A stretch of DNA of 64,000 bases from Lotus japonicus (GCF_012489685.1 NC_080045.1:48009096-48073095); one strand, 5' to 3'; counted from the stretch's first letter, positions 42,534 to 55,226 are shown. Numbers and translations are program-made. Notes: generated by a model from the sequence alone, not told the origin.

Positions 42534-44444
42534 ATGGCTGCCACCACCAGTGAAACTCAAAGAGATGGTTACAACGCAAAGCCTCCTATGTTCGATGGTC
42601 AAAGGTTCGAATATTGGAAAGATAGACTGGAAAGTTTCTTTCTGGGTTTCGATGCAGATCTCTGGGATATTATTGTGGATGGCTATGAGCGTCCAGTTGA
42701 TGCAGATGGCAAGAAGATCCCAAGGTTAGAGATGACTGCAGATCAAAAGAAGCTGTACTCACAACATCACAAAGCAAGAGCAATTCTTCTAAGTGCTATT
42801 TCCTATGAGGAGTACCAGAAGATTACAGATCGTGAGTTTGCTAAAGGCATTTTTGAATCTCTGAAGATGTCTCATGAAGGAAACAAGAAAGTCAAAGAAT
42901 CAAAGGCATTGTCTTTGATCCAAAAGTATGAATCCTTCATCATGGAGCCAAATGAGTCCATTGAAGAAATGTTCTCCAGATTTCAATTGCTTGTAACTGG
43001 CATACGACCTCTCAACAAGAGCTACACAACAAAAGATCATGTCATAAGGGTCATCAGGTGTCTTCCTGAAAGTTGGATGCCTTTGGTGACTTCAATAGAG
43101 CTCACAAGAGACGTTGAGAATATGAGTTTAGAAGAACTCATCAGCATTTTGAAATGCCATGAGCTGAAGCGCTCAGAGATGCAAGATCTGAGGAAAAAGT
43201 CCATAGCCTTGAAATCCAAATCTGAAAAGGCTAAGGTTGAGAAGTCAAAAGCTCTTCAAGATGAAGAAGAAGAATCTGAAGAAGCATCAGAAGATTCTGA
43301 TGAAGATGAGCTGACTCTGATCTCCAAGAGACTCAACCGCATCTGGAAGCACAGGCAGAGCAAGTTCAAAGGCTCTGGAAAGGCAAAAGGAAAGTATGAG
43401 TCCTCAGGCCAGAAGAAGTCTTCAATCAAGGAAGTCACATGTTTTGAGTGCAAAGAATCTGGGCACTACAAAAGTGATTGTCCAAAGTTGAAGAAAGACA
43501 AGAAGCCAAAGAAGCACTTCAAGACGAAGAAGAGTCTGATGGTGACATTTGATGAATCAGAGTCAGAGGATGTTGACTCTGATGGTGAAGTCCAAGGACT
43601 CATGGCCATTGTCAAAGACAAAGGAGCAGAGTCAAAGGAAGCTGTTGACTCTGACTCAGAATCAGAAGGAGATCCTAACTCAGACGATGAAAATGAGGTA
43701 TTCTCTTCTTTCTCTACCTCTGAACTGAAACATGCTTTGTCTGATATCATGGATAAGTATAACTCTTTATTGTCTAAGCATAAAAAGTTGAAAAAGAACT
43801 TATCTGCTGTTTCCAAGACTCCTTCTGAACATGAGAAAATTATTTCTGATTTGAAAAATGAAAATCATGCTTTGGTAAATTCTAACTCTGTGCTTAAGAA
43901 CCAGATTGCTAAGTTAGAAGAAATTGTTGCCTGTGATGCCTCTGATTGTAGAAATGAATCTAAGTATGAAAAGTATTTTCAAAGATTCCTAGCTAAAAGC
44001 GTGGATAGAAGCTTAATGGCTTCAATGATCTATGGCGTAAGCAGAAATGGAATGCATGGCATTGGCTATTCTAAACCAATTAGAAATGAGCCCTCTGTGT
44101 CTAAAGCTAAATCTTTATATGAATGCTTTGTTCCCTCTGGTACCATATTGCCTGATCCTGTACCTGCTAAAGTTGCTAAAAACCCTCTTAAAAAGGGATC
44201 TTTCTCTATGACTAAATATCATGCAAACATTCCTTTAAAATATTATGTTGAGACACCCAAGGTGATCAGAACCTCTGGGGTAACTAACAAAAGAGGACCC
44301 AGAAAGTGGGTACCTAAGGACAAGATTATCTATGTTGCAGATATCCTTGATAGCTCCACTGAAACACCAATCATGGTATCTGGACAGTGGATGCTCGCGT
44401 CACATGACGGGAGAAAAGCGTATGTTCCGAGAGCTGAAACTTAA
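42534..44444 (+). CDS. gag: S3 gag, full length
   Basis: 636 codons without interruption. Capsid/nucleocapsid protein that packages the element RNA in cytoplasmic particles. Domain order as in S1: capsid (about 15-225), Lys/Glu-rich linker with a DSDEDE tract, CCHC knuckle CFECKESGHYKSDC (about 303-316), acidic Ser/Asp segment, coiled coil (about 400-470) and a conserved C-terminal region. The last 161 nt (44284-44444) overlap pol, which lies in the +1 frame. With S4 this is one of two undamaged gag copies. The ATG is chosen because every copy starts here, 58 nt after the primer site. Confidence 0.92.
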   Translation: MAATTSETQRDGYNAKPPMFDGQRFEYWKDRLESFFLGFDADLWDIIVDGYERPVDADGKKIPRLEMTADQKKLYSQHHKARAILLSAISYEEYQKITDREFAKGIFESLKMSHEGNKKVKESKALSLIQKYESFIMEPNESIEEMFSRFQLLVTGIRPLNKSYTTKDHVIRVIRCLPESWMPLVTSIELTRDVENMSLEELISILKCHELKRSEMQDLRKKSIALKSKSEKAKVEKSKALQDEEEESEEASEDSDEDELTLISKRLNRIWKHRQSKFKGSGKAKGKYESSGQKKSSIKEVTCFECKESGHYKSDCPKLKKDKKPKKHFKTKKSLMVTFDESESEDVDSDGEVQGLMAIVKDKGAESKEAVDSDSESEGDPNSDDENEVFSSFSTSELKHALSDIMDKYNSLLSKHKKLKKNLSAVSKTPSEHEKIISDLKNENHALVNSNSVLKNQIAKLEEIVACDASDCRNESKYEKYFQRFLAKSVDRSLMASMIYGVSRNGMHGIGYSKPIRNEPSVSKAKSLYECFVPSGTILPDPVPAKVAKNPLKKGSFSMTKYHANIPLKYYVETPKVIRTSGVTNKRGPRKWVPKDKIIYVADILDSSTETPIMVSGQWMLASHDGRKAYVPRAET

Positions 44445-46581
44445 GCCTGGAGGCGAAGTTGGCTTCGGAGGAAATGAAAAGGGTAAAATTATTGGTACTG
44501 GCACTATTTGTGTAGATAGTAGTCCATGCATTGATAATGTTTTATTGGTAGACGACTTAACACATAACTTATTGTCTATAAGTCAATTAGCTGACAAGGG
44601 TTATGATGTTATATTCAATCAAAAGTCCTGCCGGGCTGTAAGTCAGATCGATGGCTCTGTTATGTTTAACAGCAAGAGGAAGAACAACATTTATAAGATC
44701 AGATTATCTGAGTTGGAGGCTCAGAATGTGAAGTGCCTTCTGTCTGTTAATGAAGAGCAGTGGGTATGGCATAGACGGTTAGGGCATGCCAGTATGAGAA
44801 AGATTTCTCAGCTGAGCAAGCTAAACCTTGTCAGGGGCTTACCCAATCTGAAGTTCGCTTCAGACGCTCTTTGTGAAGCATGTCAGAAAGGCAAATTCAC
44901 AAAAGTCCCTTTCAAGGCAAAGAATGTTGTCTCAACCTCAAGGCCGTTGGAACTTCTGCATATAGACCTTTTTGGACCAGTGAAAACTGAGTCTATAGGT
45001 GGCAAGAGATATGGGATGGTCATCGTTGACGACTATAGCCGCTGGACATGGGTAAAATTTCTAACCCGCAAGGATGAGTCTCATGCTGTGTTCTCTACCT
45101 TCATCGCCCAAGTGCAAAACGAGAAGGCTTGTAGGATTGTGCGTGTCAGAAGTGACCATGGTGGAGAGTTTGAGAATGACAAGTTTGAGAGTCTGTTTGA
45201 TTCCTATGGAATTGCACATGATTTCTCTTGTCCCAGAACTCCTCAACAAAATGGTGTTGTTGAGAGGAAGAACAGAACTCTTCAGGAGATGGCTAGAACC
45301 ATGCTCCAAGAAACTGGCATGGCTAAGCATTTTTGGGCAGAGGCAGTAAATACAACATGTTACATTCAGAACAGAATCTCTGTGAGACCAATTCTGAATA
45401 AGACTCCTTATGAATTGTGGAAGAACATAAAACCCAACATTTCTTATTTTCATCCTTTTGGCTGTGTTTGTTATGTTCTCAATACTAAGGATAGATTGCA
45501 TAAATTTGATGCTAAGTCTTCTAAGTGTCTATTACTTGGTTATTCTGATAGATCTAAAGGTTTTAGATTTTATAATACTGATGCCAAGACTATTGAAGAA
45601 TCTATTCATGTTAGATTTGATGATAAGCTTGACTCTGACCAGTCAAAGCTAGTTGAAAAGTTTGCAGATTTAAGCATTAATGTTTCTGACAAAGGCAAAG
45701 CTCGAGAGGAAGTTGAGCCAGAGGAAGATGAACCAGAGGAAGAAGCTGGTCCCTCTAACTCACAAACTCTAAAGAAGAGCAGAATCACTGCAGCTCACCC
45801 TAAGGAATTGATTCTGGGCAACAAAGATGAACCAGTCAGAACCAGATCTGCCTTCAGACCCTCTGAAGAGACCTTGCTGAGTCTGAAAGGATTGGTGTCC
45901 TTAATTGAACCCAAGTCCATAGATGAAGCTCTTCAGGACAAGGATTGGATTCTGGCCATGGAAGAAGAATTAAATCAATTCTCTAAGAACGATGTTTGGA
46001 GCTTAGTGAAGAAGCCTGAGAATGTCCATGTTATTGGAACGAAATGGGTATTCAGAAACAAGCTAAATGAGAAAGGAGATGTAGTCAGAAACAAGGCAAG
46101 GCTAGTTGCTCAAGGCTACAGCCAGCAGGAAGGAATAGACTACACTGAAACATTTGCTCCGGTAGCAAGACTGGAGGCAATCAGACTATTGATCTCCTTC
46201 TCAGTAAATCACAACATAGTTCTACATCAGATGGACGTAAAGAGTGCCTTCCTAAATGGTTATATCTTAGAGGAAGTCTATGTTCATCAACCCCCAGGTT
46301 TTGAAGATGAAAAGAAACCAGACCATGTGTTCAAATTGAAGAAATCACTTTACGGTCTGAAGCAAGCTCCCAGAGCATGGTATGAGAGACTTAGCTCATT
46401 CCTTCTGGAGAATGAGTTTGTAAGGGGTAAAGTAGATACAACTCTCTTTTGCAAGACTTATAAAGATGATATCTTAATTGTGCAAATTTATGTTGATGAT
46501 ATTATATTTGGTTCTTCTAATCAATCTCTATGCAAAGAATTTTCTGAGATGATGCAGGCTGAATTTGAGATGATGCAGTGA
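44332..46581 (+). pseudogene. pol: S3 pol, truncated in RT by the inverted junction
   Basis: The frame is open from 44284; the first Met is at 44332. Protease WYLDSGCSRHMTG, integrase HHCC and the D-D35E residues are intact, including VERKNRT. RT is present to YVDDIIFGS and QAEFEM (46573). It then runs into antisense S4 sequence and stops after three or so codons. RNase H is absent. Apart from the truncation there is no internal stop in 749 codons. Confidence 0.92.
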
Positions 46582-48034
46582 TTCTGCTCTTCTTCAGAGT
46601 TTGTGAGTTAGAGGGACCAGCTTCTTCCTCTGGTTCATCTTCCTCTAGCTCAGCTTCCTCTGGAGCTTTGCCTTTGTCAGAAACATTAATGCTTAAATCT
46701 GCAAACTTTTCAACTAGCTTTGACTGGTCAGAGTCAAGCTTATCGTCAAATCTAACATGAATAGATTCTTCAATAGTCTTAGCATCAGTATTATAAAATC
46801 TAAAACCTTTAGATCTCTCAGAATAACCGAGTAATAGACACTTAGAAGACTTAGCATCAAATTTATGCAATCTATCCTTAGTATTGAGAACATAACAAAC
46901 ACAGCCAAAAGGATGAAAATAAGAAATGTTGGGTTTTATGTTCTTCCACAATTCATAAGGAGTCTTATTCAGAATTGGTCTCACAGAGATTCTGTTCTGA
47001 ATGTAACATGCTGTATTTACTGCCTCTGCCCAAAAGTGCTTAGCCATGCCAGTTTCTTGGAGCATGGTTCTAGCCATCTCCTGAAGAGTTCTGTTCTTCC
47101 TCTCAACAACACCATTTTGTTGAGGAGTTCTGGGACAAGAGAAATCATGTGCAATTCCATAGGAATCAAACAGACTCTCAAATTTGTCATTCTCAAACTC
47201 TCCACCATGGTCACTTCTGACACGCACAATCCTACAAGCCTTCTCGTTTTGCACTTGAGCAATGAAGGTAGAGAACACAGCATGAGACTCATCCTTGCGG
47301 GTTAAAAACTTTACCCATGTCCAGCGGCTATAGTCATCAACGATAACCATCCCATATCTCTTGCCACCTATAGACTCAGTTTTCACTGGTCCAAAAAGGT
47401 CGATATGCAGAAGTTCTAACGGCCTTGAGGTTGAGACAACATTCTTTGCCTTGAAAGGGACTTTTGTGAATTTGCCTTTCTGACATGCTTCACAAAGAGC
47501 GTCTGAAGCGAACTTCAGATTGGGTAAGCCCCTGACAAGGTTTAGCTTGCTCAGCTGAGAAATCTTTCTCATACTGGCATGCCCTAACCGTCTATGCCAT
47601 ACCCACTGCTCTTCATTAACAGATAGAAGGCACTTCACATTCTGAGCCTCCAACTCAGATAATCTGATCTTATAAATGTTGTTTTTCCTCTTGCTGTTAA
47701 ACAGAACAGAGCCATCGATATGACTTACAGCCCGGCAGGACTTTTGATTGAATATAACATCATAACCCTTGTCAGTTAATTGACTTATAGACAATAAGTT
47801 ATGTGTTAAGCCGTCTACCAATAACACATTATCAATGCATGGACTACTATCTACACAAATAGTACCAGTACCAACAATTTTACCCTTTTCATTTCCTCCA
47901 AAGCCAACTTCTCCTCCAGGCTTAAGTTTCAGCTCTCGGAACATACGCCTTTCTCCCGTCATGTGACGCGAGCATCCACTGTCCAGATACCATGATTGGT
48001 GTTTCAGTGGAGCTATCAAGGATATCTGCAACAT
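46574..48034 (-). pseudogene. pol: S4 pol, truncated after integrase
   Basis: On the minus strand from Met 48034. Protease and integrase (HHCC, D-D35E with VERKNRT) are complete. The reading reaches SRITA in the linker and then enters inverted S3 sequence at 46574/46573. RT and RNase H are missing. It lies +1 relative to S4 gag, as in the other copies. Confidence 0.92.
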
Positions 48035-49832
48035 AGATAATCTTGTCCTTAGGTACCCACTTTCTGGGTCCTCTCTTGTTAGTTACCCCAGAGGTTCTGA
48101 TCACCTTGGGTGTCTCAACATGATATTTTAAAGGAATATTTGCATGATATTTAGTCATAGAGAAAGATCCCTTTTTAAGAGGGTTTTTAGCAACTTTAGC
48201 AGGAACAGGATCAGGCAATATGGTACCAGAGGGAACAAAGCATTCATACAAGGATTTAGCTTTAGACACAGAGGGCTCATTTCTAATTGGTTTAGAATAG
48301 CCAATGCCATGCATTCCATTTCTGCTTACGCCATAGATCATTGAAGCCATTAAGCTTCTATCCACGCTTTTAGCTAGGAATCTTTGAAAAGACTTTTCAT
48401 ACTTAGATTCATTTCTACAATCAGAGGCATCACAGGCAACAATTTCTTCTAACTTAGCAATCTGGTTCTTAAGCACAGAGTTAGAATTGATCAAGGCATG
48501 ATTATCATTTTTCAAATCAGAAATAATTTTCTCATGTTCAGAAGGAGTCTTGGAAACAGCAGATAAGTTCTTTTTCAGCTTCTTATGCTTAGACAATAAG
48601 GAGTTATACTTATCCATAATATCAGACAATGCATGTTTCAGTTCAGAGGTAGAGAAAGAAGCGAATACCTCATTTTCATTGTCTGAGTTATAATTTCCTT
48701 CTGATTCTGAGTCAGAGTCAACATCTCCCTTTGACTCTGCTTCCTTGTCTTTGACAATAGTCATGAGTCCTTGGACTTCACCATCAGAGTCAACATCCTC
48801 TGACTCTGATTCATCAAATGTCACCATCAGACTCTTCTTTGTCTTGAAGTGCTTCTTTGGCTTCTTGTCCTTCTTCAATCTTGGACAGTCACTTTTGTAG
48901 TGCCCTGATTCTTTGCACTCAAAGCATGTGACTTCCTTAAGTGAGGACTTCTTCTGACCTGAGGATTCAGACTTTCCTTTTGCCTTTCCAGAGCCTTTGT
49001 ATTTGCTCTGCCTGTGCTTCCAGATGCGATTGAGTCTCTTGGAGATCAGAGTCAGCTCATCTTCATCAGAATCTTCTGATGCTTCTTCAGATTCCTCTTC
49101 TTCAGCTTGAAGAGCTTTTGACTTCTCAACCTTAGCCTTTTCAGATTTAGATTTCCAGGCTATGGACTTTTTCCTCAGATCTTGCATCTCTGAGCGCTTC
49201 AGCTCATGGCATTTCAAAATGCTGATGAGTTCTTCTAAACTCATATTCTCAACGTCTCTCGTGAGCTCTATTGAAGTCACTAAAGGCATCCAACTTTCAG
49301 GAAGACACCTGATGACCCTTATGACATGATCTTTTGTTGTGTAGCTCTTGTTGAGAGGTCGTATGCCAGCTACAAGCAACTGAAATCTGGAGAACATTTC
49401 TTCAATGGACTCATTTGGCTCCATGATGAAGGATTCATACTTTTGGATCAAAGACAATGCCTTTGATTCTTTGACTTTCTTGTTTCCTTCATGAGACATC
49501 TTCAGAGATTCGAAAATGCCTTTCGCAAACTCACGATCTGTAATCTTCTGGTACTCTTCATAGGAAATAGCACTTAGAAGAATTGCTCTTGCTTTGTGAT
49601 GTTGTGAGTACAGCTTCTTTTGATCTGCAGTCATCTCTGACCTTGGGATCTTCTTGCCATCTGCATCAACTGGACGCTCGTAGCCATCCACAATAATATC
49701 CCAGAGATCTGCATCGAAACCCAGAAAGAAACTTTCCAGTCTATCTTTCCAATATTCGAACCTTTGACCGTCGAACATAGGAGGCTTTGCATTGTAACCA
49801 TCTCTTTGAGTTTCACTGGTGGTGGCAGCCAT
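47922..49832 (-). CDS. gag: S4 gag, full length
   Basis: 636 uninterrupted codons on the minus strand, nearly the same protein as S3 gag, with scattered substitutions in the linker and acidic tract (e.g. EGNYNSDNENE instead of EGDPNSDDENE). Same domains: capsid, CCHC knuckle CFECKESGHYKSDC, coiled coil. The C-terminus overlaps pol in the +1 frame. Its first 134 codons are duplicated at 36661-37063. Confidence 0.92.
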   Translation of the reverse strand: MAATTSETQRDGYNAKPPMFDGQRFEYWKDRLESFFLGFDADLWDIIVDGYERPVDADGKKIPRSEMTADQKKLYSQHHKARAILLSAISYEEYQKITDREFAKGIFESLKMSHEGNKKVKESKALSLIQKYESFIMEPNESIEEMFSRFQLLVAGIRPLNKSYTTKDHVIRVIRCLPESWMPLVTSIELTRDVENMSLEELISILKCHELKRSEMQDLRKKSIAWKSKSEKAKVEKSKALQAEEEESEEASEDSDEDELTLISKRLNRIWKHRQSKYKGSGKAKGKSESSGQKKSSLKEVTCFECKESGHYKSDCPRLKKDKKPKKHFKTKKSLMVTFDESESEDVDSDGEVQGLMTIVKDKEAESKGDVDSDSESEGNYNSDNENEVFASFSTSELKHALSDIMDKYNSLLSKHKKLKKNLSAVSKTPSEHEKIISDLKNDNHALINSNSVLKNQIAKLEEIVACDASDCRNESKYEKSFQRFLAKSVDRSLMASMIYGVSRNGMHGIGYSKPIRNEPSVSKAKSLYECFVPSGTILPDPVPAKVAKNPLKKGSFSMTKYHANIPLKYHVETPKVIRTSGVTNKRGPRKWVPKDKIIYVADILDSSTETPIMVSGQWMLASHDGRKAYVPRAET

Positions 49833-49904
49833 TGTTTTTCACACCGGCCCGGATCACTGAACACTGTTAGGTGTGGTAATCAGAACTTGCGCTCTGATAC
49901 CAAT

Positions 49905-51110
49905 TGAAGGTATGAAAAACGGTAGAAAGGGGGGGTTTGAATAACGTTTTCAGTATAAAACTTCCACCTTAAAGATTTTGACAAATCTTTCGAGAACTTA
50001 AGTGCTAAAGATAAGAGATAGAAAAGCACACAAGGATTTTATCCTGGTTCACTTGATAAATCACTCAAGCTACTCCAGTCCACCCGTTAAGGTGATTTCT
50101 TCCTTCTTAGAATGAAGGCAATCCACTAATCAGGTAAGAGTTACAACTGCACTTGAAACCTACAAGTGACTAACAATTACACTGACTTAGCTCACACTAA
50201 GATTCACTCTCTTAGTCTTCTCTAGGATCCGATCAGCCTTGTTCTCCTAAAGGAACTAAACAAACTGTTTATCAAAGAATTGTTTACAAGAGATTTGCTT
50301 CTAAAAAGCTAATAGTAAACTCAATGAATTTCAGATGAAAGAAAGCTTAGAAGAATTTAAGTTTGTCTTGCGCGTATGTGAATGCTTCTAGCCGTTTCTT
50401 TCAGTCTTCAGCCTCTTTATATACTCCAAGGATTAGGGTTGAGCGTTGCATGGGAAATGCTACCGTTGGAGGGCAGTTCTGGAAAATCCAGCTTCTGCTG
50501 TGTCTGAGACTGTTAGGTAGGTCGTCAGGAAGGTACAATTGCTTTTGTACTTGGATAGCGACTTGACCTTTAAACCTAGGAGACTTCTGATCAGGGGATG
50601 CTTCATATTGGAACTTGTGAAGCCGGTTGATCAGAGTCAGAGGGAAAGCCCAGATCCTCTGACCATTGTTTCTTCTGATTCTGAACTCAGAGGGAAGAAC
50701 ATGGTCTTCAGAGTATCTTGCTTCTGGACAACAGAATTTCACTAATCAGCTTCTGGATCTTCAGAGTCTTCTACACCATCAGAATATCTGAGCCTTCAGT
50801 GTTTTTTGGTTATCAGACTTTCTGGATCTTCAGAGCTTCTAGTGACTGAGTCCACATCAGAGTTTGTATAACTTCAGAACTTCTGAAGCTTTTCCACTGT
50901 TCATACTGAACATGGTGAATGCGAAAGCGTTGCTTGGGTTGCTCTTTATACACAGTGCTTCTGATTTGTGTGAGATTGAGTTGAGGTCAGAGCCTGTAAT
51001 TAGCACACTCAGAAAAACACGTTAGAGTACCACAATTGTTCATATCAAAAGGTTAACTTGTAATCATCAAAACATAGAGTTGTACTACTAGATCAAAACT
51101 TGATCTTACA
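49905..51110 (-). repeat. S4 5' LTR
   Basis: 1206 bp in antisense orientation. Its start (TGTAAG on the minus strand) is at 51110 and its end at 49905. The primer site on the minus strand is 49891-49902. It is inserted in gypsy LTR fragment F. Confidence 0.94.
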
Positions 51111-51364
51111 TGTTCTAGGTTCGCGACTTCCATGCACTACTTCTACTCACGAAGGTAAGGGTAACTCGGTTTTAGAAACGTCTTTGAGTCTTTCTTGTTT
51201 AATTGCACTGCATGCGTATGAGATGAAGGTGATTAACTTGATTGGCAATTGATTGAAATGTTGTCATGTTTTGCTATGTTGTATCTTTGCTTATGTTGAT
51301 TGTCTCTAAGACTTGTGTCAAACATTTTCCGAGGCTTCAGCCATTGTTAAACAATAGAGACGTG
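51111..51364 (+). repeat. Gypsy LTR fragment F (right copy)
   Basis: The duplicate of 38342-38595 with one noticed substitution. It is the common target of S4 and S2. Confidence 0.65.
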
Positions 51365-52569
51365 TGTAAGATCAAGTTTTGATCTAGTAGTACAACTCTA
51401 TGTTTTGATGATTACAAGTTAACCTTTTGATATGAACAATTGTGGTACTCTAACGTGTTTTTCTGAGTGTGTTATTTACAAGCTCTGACATCTATTCCAT
51501 CTCACACAAATCAGAAGCACTATGCTTAAAGAGTGACCCAAGCATCGCTTTCGCATTGTCCATGTTCAGTCTGAACAGTGGAAAAGCTTCAGAAGATCTG
51601 AAGTAAATCAAGCTCTGATAAGGACTCAGCTCACTTGAAGATCTGATGATCCAGAAGATCTGACAACCAAGAGACTCTGAAGGCTCAGAAGCTCTGATGG
51701 TGAAGAAGACTCTGACGATCCAGACTCTGAAGAGTGAAGACTCTGAAGTCCAGAAGCAACTGGCTCTGAAGACCATGTACTGATCCTCTGAAGTGAAGAT
51801 CAGAAGGTACAACGGTCAGAGGATCCAAGCTTCCCTCTGACTCTGATCAATCAGCTTCACAAGTTCCAACACGAAGCGCTCCTCTGATCAGAAGTCTACG
51901 AGGTTAAGGTCAAGTCACTATCCAAAGTACAAAAGCAAAGTGTACTATCCTGACGACCTACCTAACATCCTCAGCCACAGCAGAAGCTGGAATTTCCAGA
52001 ACTGCCCTCCAACGGTAGCATTTCCATGCAACGTTCAACCCTAATCCTTGGAGTATAAATAGAGGCTGAAGATTGAAACAAGCGGCTAGAAGCACACACG
52101 CGCAAGAAATATTTAAATCCTTCTAAGCTTTCTTTCATCTTGAAATTCATTGTGTTTACTATAAGCTTTTTAGAAGCACTTTCTTTGTAAACAAGAACTT
52201 CATATACAGTTGTATAGTTTGCCTTTAGGAGATCAAGGATGATCGGATCCTAGAGAAGACTAAGAGAGTGAATCTTAGTGTGAGCTAAGTCAGTGTATTG
52301 TAAGTCACTTGTAGGTTTCAAGTGCAGTTGTAACACATACCTGATTAGTGGATTACCTTCATTCTAAGAAGGAAGAAATCACCTTAACGGGTGGACTGGA
52401 GTAGCTTGAGTGATTTATCAAGTGAACCAGGATAAAATCCTTGTGTGCTTTTCTATCTCTTATCTTTAGCACTTAGTTCTCGAAAAGATTTGTTAAAATC
52501 TTTAAGGTGGAAGTTTTATCTTGAAAACGTTATTCAAACCCCCCCTTTCTACCGTTTTTCATACCTTCA
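51365..52569 (+). repeat. S2 5' LTR (right copy)
   Basis: 1205 bp. It differs from the left copy mainly in the length of a C-run (7 versus about 12). Primer site at 52572-52583. Confidence 0.94.
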
Positions 52570-52641
52570 ATTGGTATCAGAGCGCAAGTTCTGATTACCA
52601 CACCTAACAATGTTCAGTGATCCGGGCCGGTGTGAAAAACA

Positions 52642-54014
52642 ATGGCTACCCCCAGTGAAACACAGAAAGATGGATACAACGCAAAGCCTCCTATGTTCGA
52701 CGGTCAAAGGTTCGAATATTGGAAAGATAGACTCGAAAGTTTTTTTCTGGGTTTTGATGCAGATCTCTGGGATATTATTGTAGCTGGCTATGAGCGTCCA
52801 GTTGATGAAGAAGGCAAGAAGATCCCAAGGTCAGAGATGACTGCAGATCAAAAGAAGCTTTACTCACAACATCACAAAGCTAGAGCAATTCTTCTAAGTG
52901 CTATTTCTTATGAAGAGTACCAGAAAATTACAGATCGTGAGTATGCAAAAGGCATCTTTGAATCCCTGAAGATGTCTCATGAAGGAAACAAGAAAGTCAA
53001 AGAATCAAAGGCATTGTCTTTGATCCAAAAGTATGAATCCTTCATCATGGAGCCAAATGAGTCCATTGAAGAAATGTTCTCCAGATTTCAGTTGCTTGTA
53101 GCTGGAATACGACCTCTCAACAAGAGCTACACAACAAAAGATCATGTCATAAGGGTCATCAGGTGTCTTCCTGAAAGCTGGATGCCTTTAGTGACATAAA
53201 TAGAGCTCACAAGAGATGTCGAGCGTATGAGTTTAGAAGAACTCATTAGCATTCTGAAATGCCATGAGCTGAAGCGCTCTGAGATGCAAGATCTGAGGAA
53301 AAAGTCTATAGCCTTGAAATCCAAATCTGAAAAGGCTAAGGCTGAAAAGTCAAAGGCTCTCCAAGCTGAAGCAGAAGAATCTGAAGAAGCATCAGAAGAT
53401 TCTGATGAAGATGAGCTGACTCTGATCTCCAAGAGACTCAACCGCATCTGGAAGAACAAGCAAAGCAAGTACATAAGCTCTGGAAAGGCCAAAGGAAACT
53501 CTGAATCTTCAGGCCAGAAGAAGTCATCAATCAAGGAAGTCACATGTTTTGAGTGCAAAGAATCAGGGCACTACAAAAGTGATTGTCCAAAGTTGAAGAA
53601 GGACAAGAAGCCAAAGAAGCACTTCAAGACGAAGAAGAGTCTGATGGTGACTTTTGATGAATCAGAGTCAGAGGATGTTGACTCTGATGGTGAAGTCCAA
53701 GGACTCATGGCTATTGTCAAAGACAAGGAAGCAGAGTCAAAGGATGCTGTTGACTCTGACTCAGAATCAGAAGGAGATCCCAACTCAGACGATGAAAATG
53801 AGGTATTCGCTTCTTTCTCAACCTCTGAATTGAAACATGCTTTGTCTGATATCATGGATAAGTATAACTCTTTATTGTCTAAGCATAAAAAGTTGAAAAA
53901 GAACTTATCTGTTGCTTCTAAGATTCCTTCTGAACATGAGAAAATTATTTCTGATTTGAAAAATGATAATCATGCTTTGATGAATTCTAACTCTGTGCTT
54001 AAGAACCAGATTGC
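52642..54014 (+). pseudogene. gag: S2 gag, right copy, first part
   Basis: Same as 39877-41249, including the TAA at 53197-53199. One visible change makes residue 48 Ala instead of Asp (52784). It is interrupted by the solo LTR at 54015. Confidence 0.9.
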
Positions 54015-55226
54015 TGTAAGATCAAGTTTTGATCTAGTAGTACAACTCTATGTTTTGATGATTACAAGTTAACCTTTTGATATGAACAATTGTGGTACTC
54101 TAACGTGTTTTTCTGAGTGTGCTATTTACAGGCTCTGACCTCAACTCAATCTCACACAAATCAGAAGCACTGTGTATAAAGGGTAACCCAAGCAACGCTT
54201 TCGCATTCACCATGTTCAGTATGAACAGTGGAAAAGCTTCAGAAGTTCTGAAGCAATACAAACTCTGATGTGGACTCAGTCGCTAGAAGCTCTGAAGATC
54301 CAGAAGTTCTGATAACCAAGAAACACTGAAGGTTCAGATGTTCTGATGGTGTAGAAGACTCTGAAGATCCAGAAGCTGAATAGTGGAAACTCTGAAGTCC
54401 AGAAGCAAGAAACTCTGAAGGCCATGTTCTTCCCTCTGAGTTCAGAATCAGAAGATACAATGGTCAGAGGATCTGTGCTTTCCCTCTGACTCTGATCAAC
54501 CGGCTTCACAAGTTCCAATATGAAGTATTCCCCTGATCAGAAGTCTCCTAGGTTAAAAGGTCAAGTCGCTATCCAAGTACAAAAGCAAGTGTACCTTCCT
54601 GACGACCTACCTAACGTTCTCAGCCACAGCAGAAGCTGGATTTTCCCGAACTGCCCTCCAACGGTAGCATTTCCCATGCAACGCTCAACCCTAATCCTTG
54701 GAGTATATATATAGAGGCTGAAGATTGAAAGAAGTGGCTAGAAAAAAACACATATACGCGCAAGACATATTCAAAATATTCTAAGCTTTCTTTCATCTGA
54801 AATTCATTGTGTTTACTATTAGCTTTTTAGAAGCAAATCTCTTGTAAACAATTCTTTGATAAACAGTTTGTTTAGTTCCTTTAGGAGATCAAGGTTGATC
54901 GGATCCTAGAGAAGACTAAGAGAGTGAATCTTAGTGTGAGCTAAGTCAGTGTAATTGTTAGTCACTTGTAGGTTTCAAGTGCAGTTGTAACTCTTACCTG
55001 ATTAGTGGATTGCCTTCATTCTAAGAAGGAAGAAATCACCTTAACGGGTGGACTGGAGTAGCTTGAGTGATTTATCAAGTGAACCAGGATAAAATCCTTG
55101 TGTGCTTTTCTATCTCTTATCTTTAGCACTTAAGTTCTCGAAAGATTTGTCAAAATCTTTAAGGTGGTAGTTTTGTTCTGAAAACGTTATTCAAACCCCC
55201 CCTTTCTACCGTTTTTCATACCTTCA
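54015..55226 (+). repeat. Solo LTR left by S3 in S2 gag
   Basis: 1212 bp flanked by ATTGC (54010-54014 and 55227-55231). It sits at exactly the site where the left copy has the S3 5' LTR. The S2 gag reading continues on the far side (CTAAGTTAGAAG). It shows that S3 inserted before the duplication and was later reduced to a solo LTR in this copy. Confidence 0.95.

Larger units (their letters stand above)
41250..51110. repeat. Large inverted repeat: S3 (plus) and S4 (minus), 4.5-kb arms
   Basis: The left arm, 41250-45792, and right arm, 46574-51110, both comprise LTR, gag and pol up to the same ACTGCA position after the integrase. A 781-bp spacer of S3 linker and RT (45793-46573) lies between. 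The junction at 46573/46574 is blunt by eye: S3 RT ends in GAGATGA and S4 starts TGCAGTGATTCT. The arms are very similar but not identical in the encoded proteins. Confidence 0.92.
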
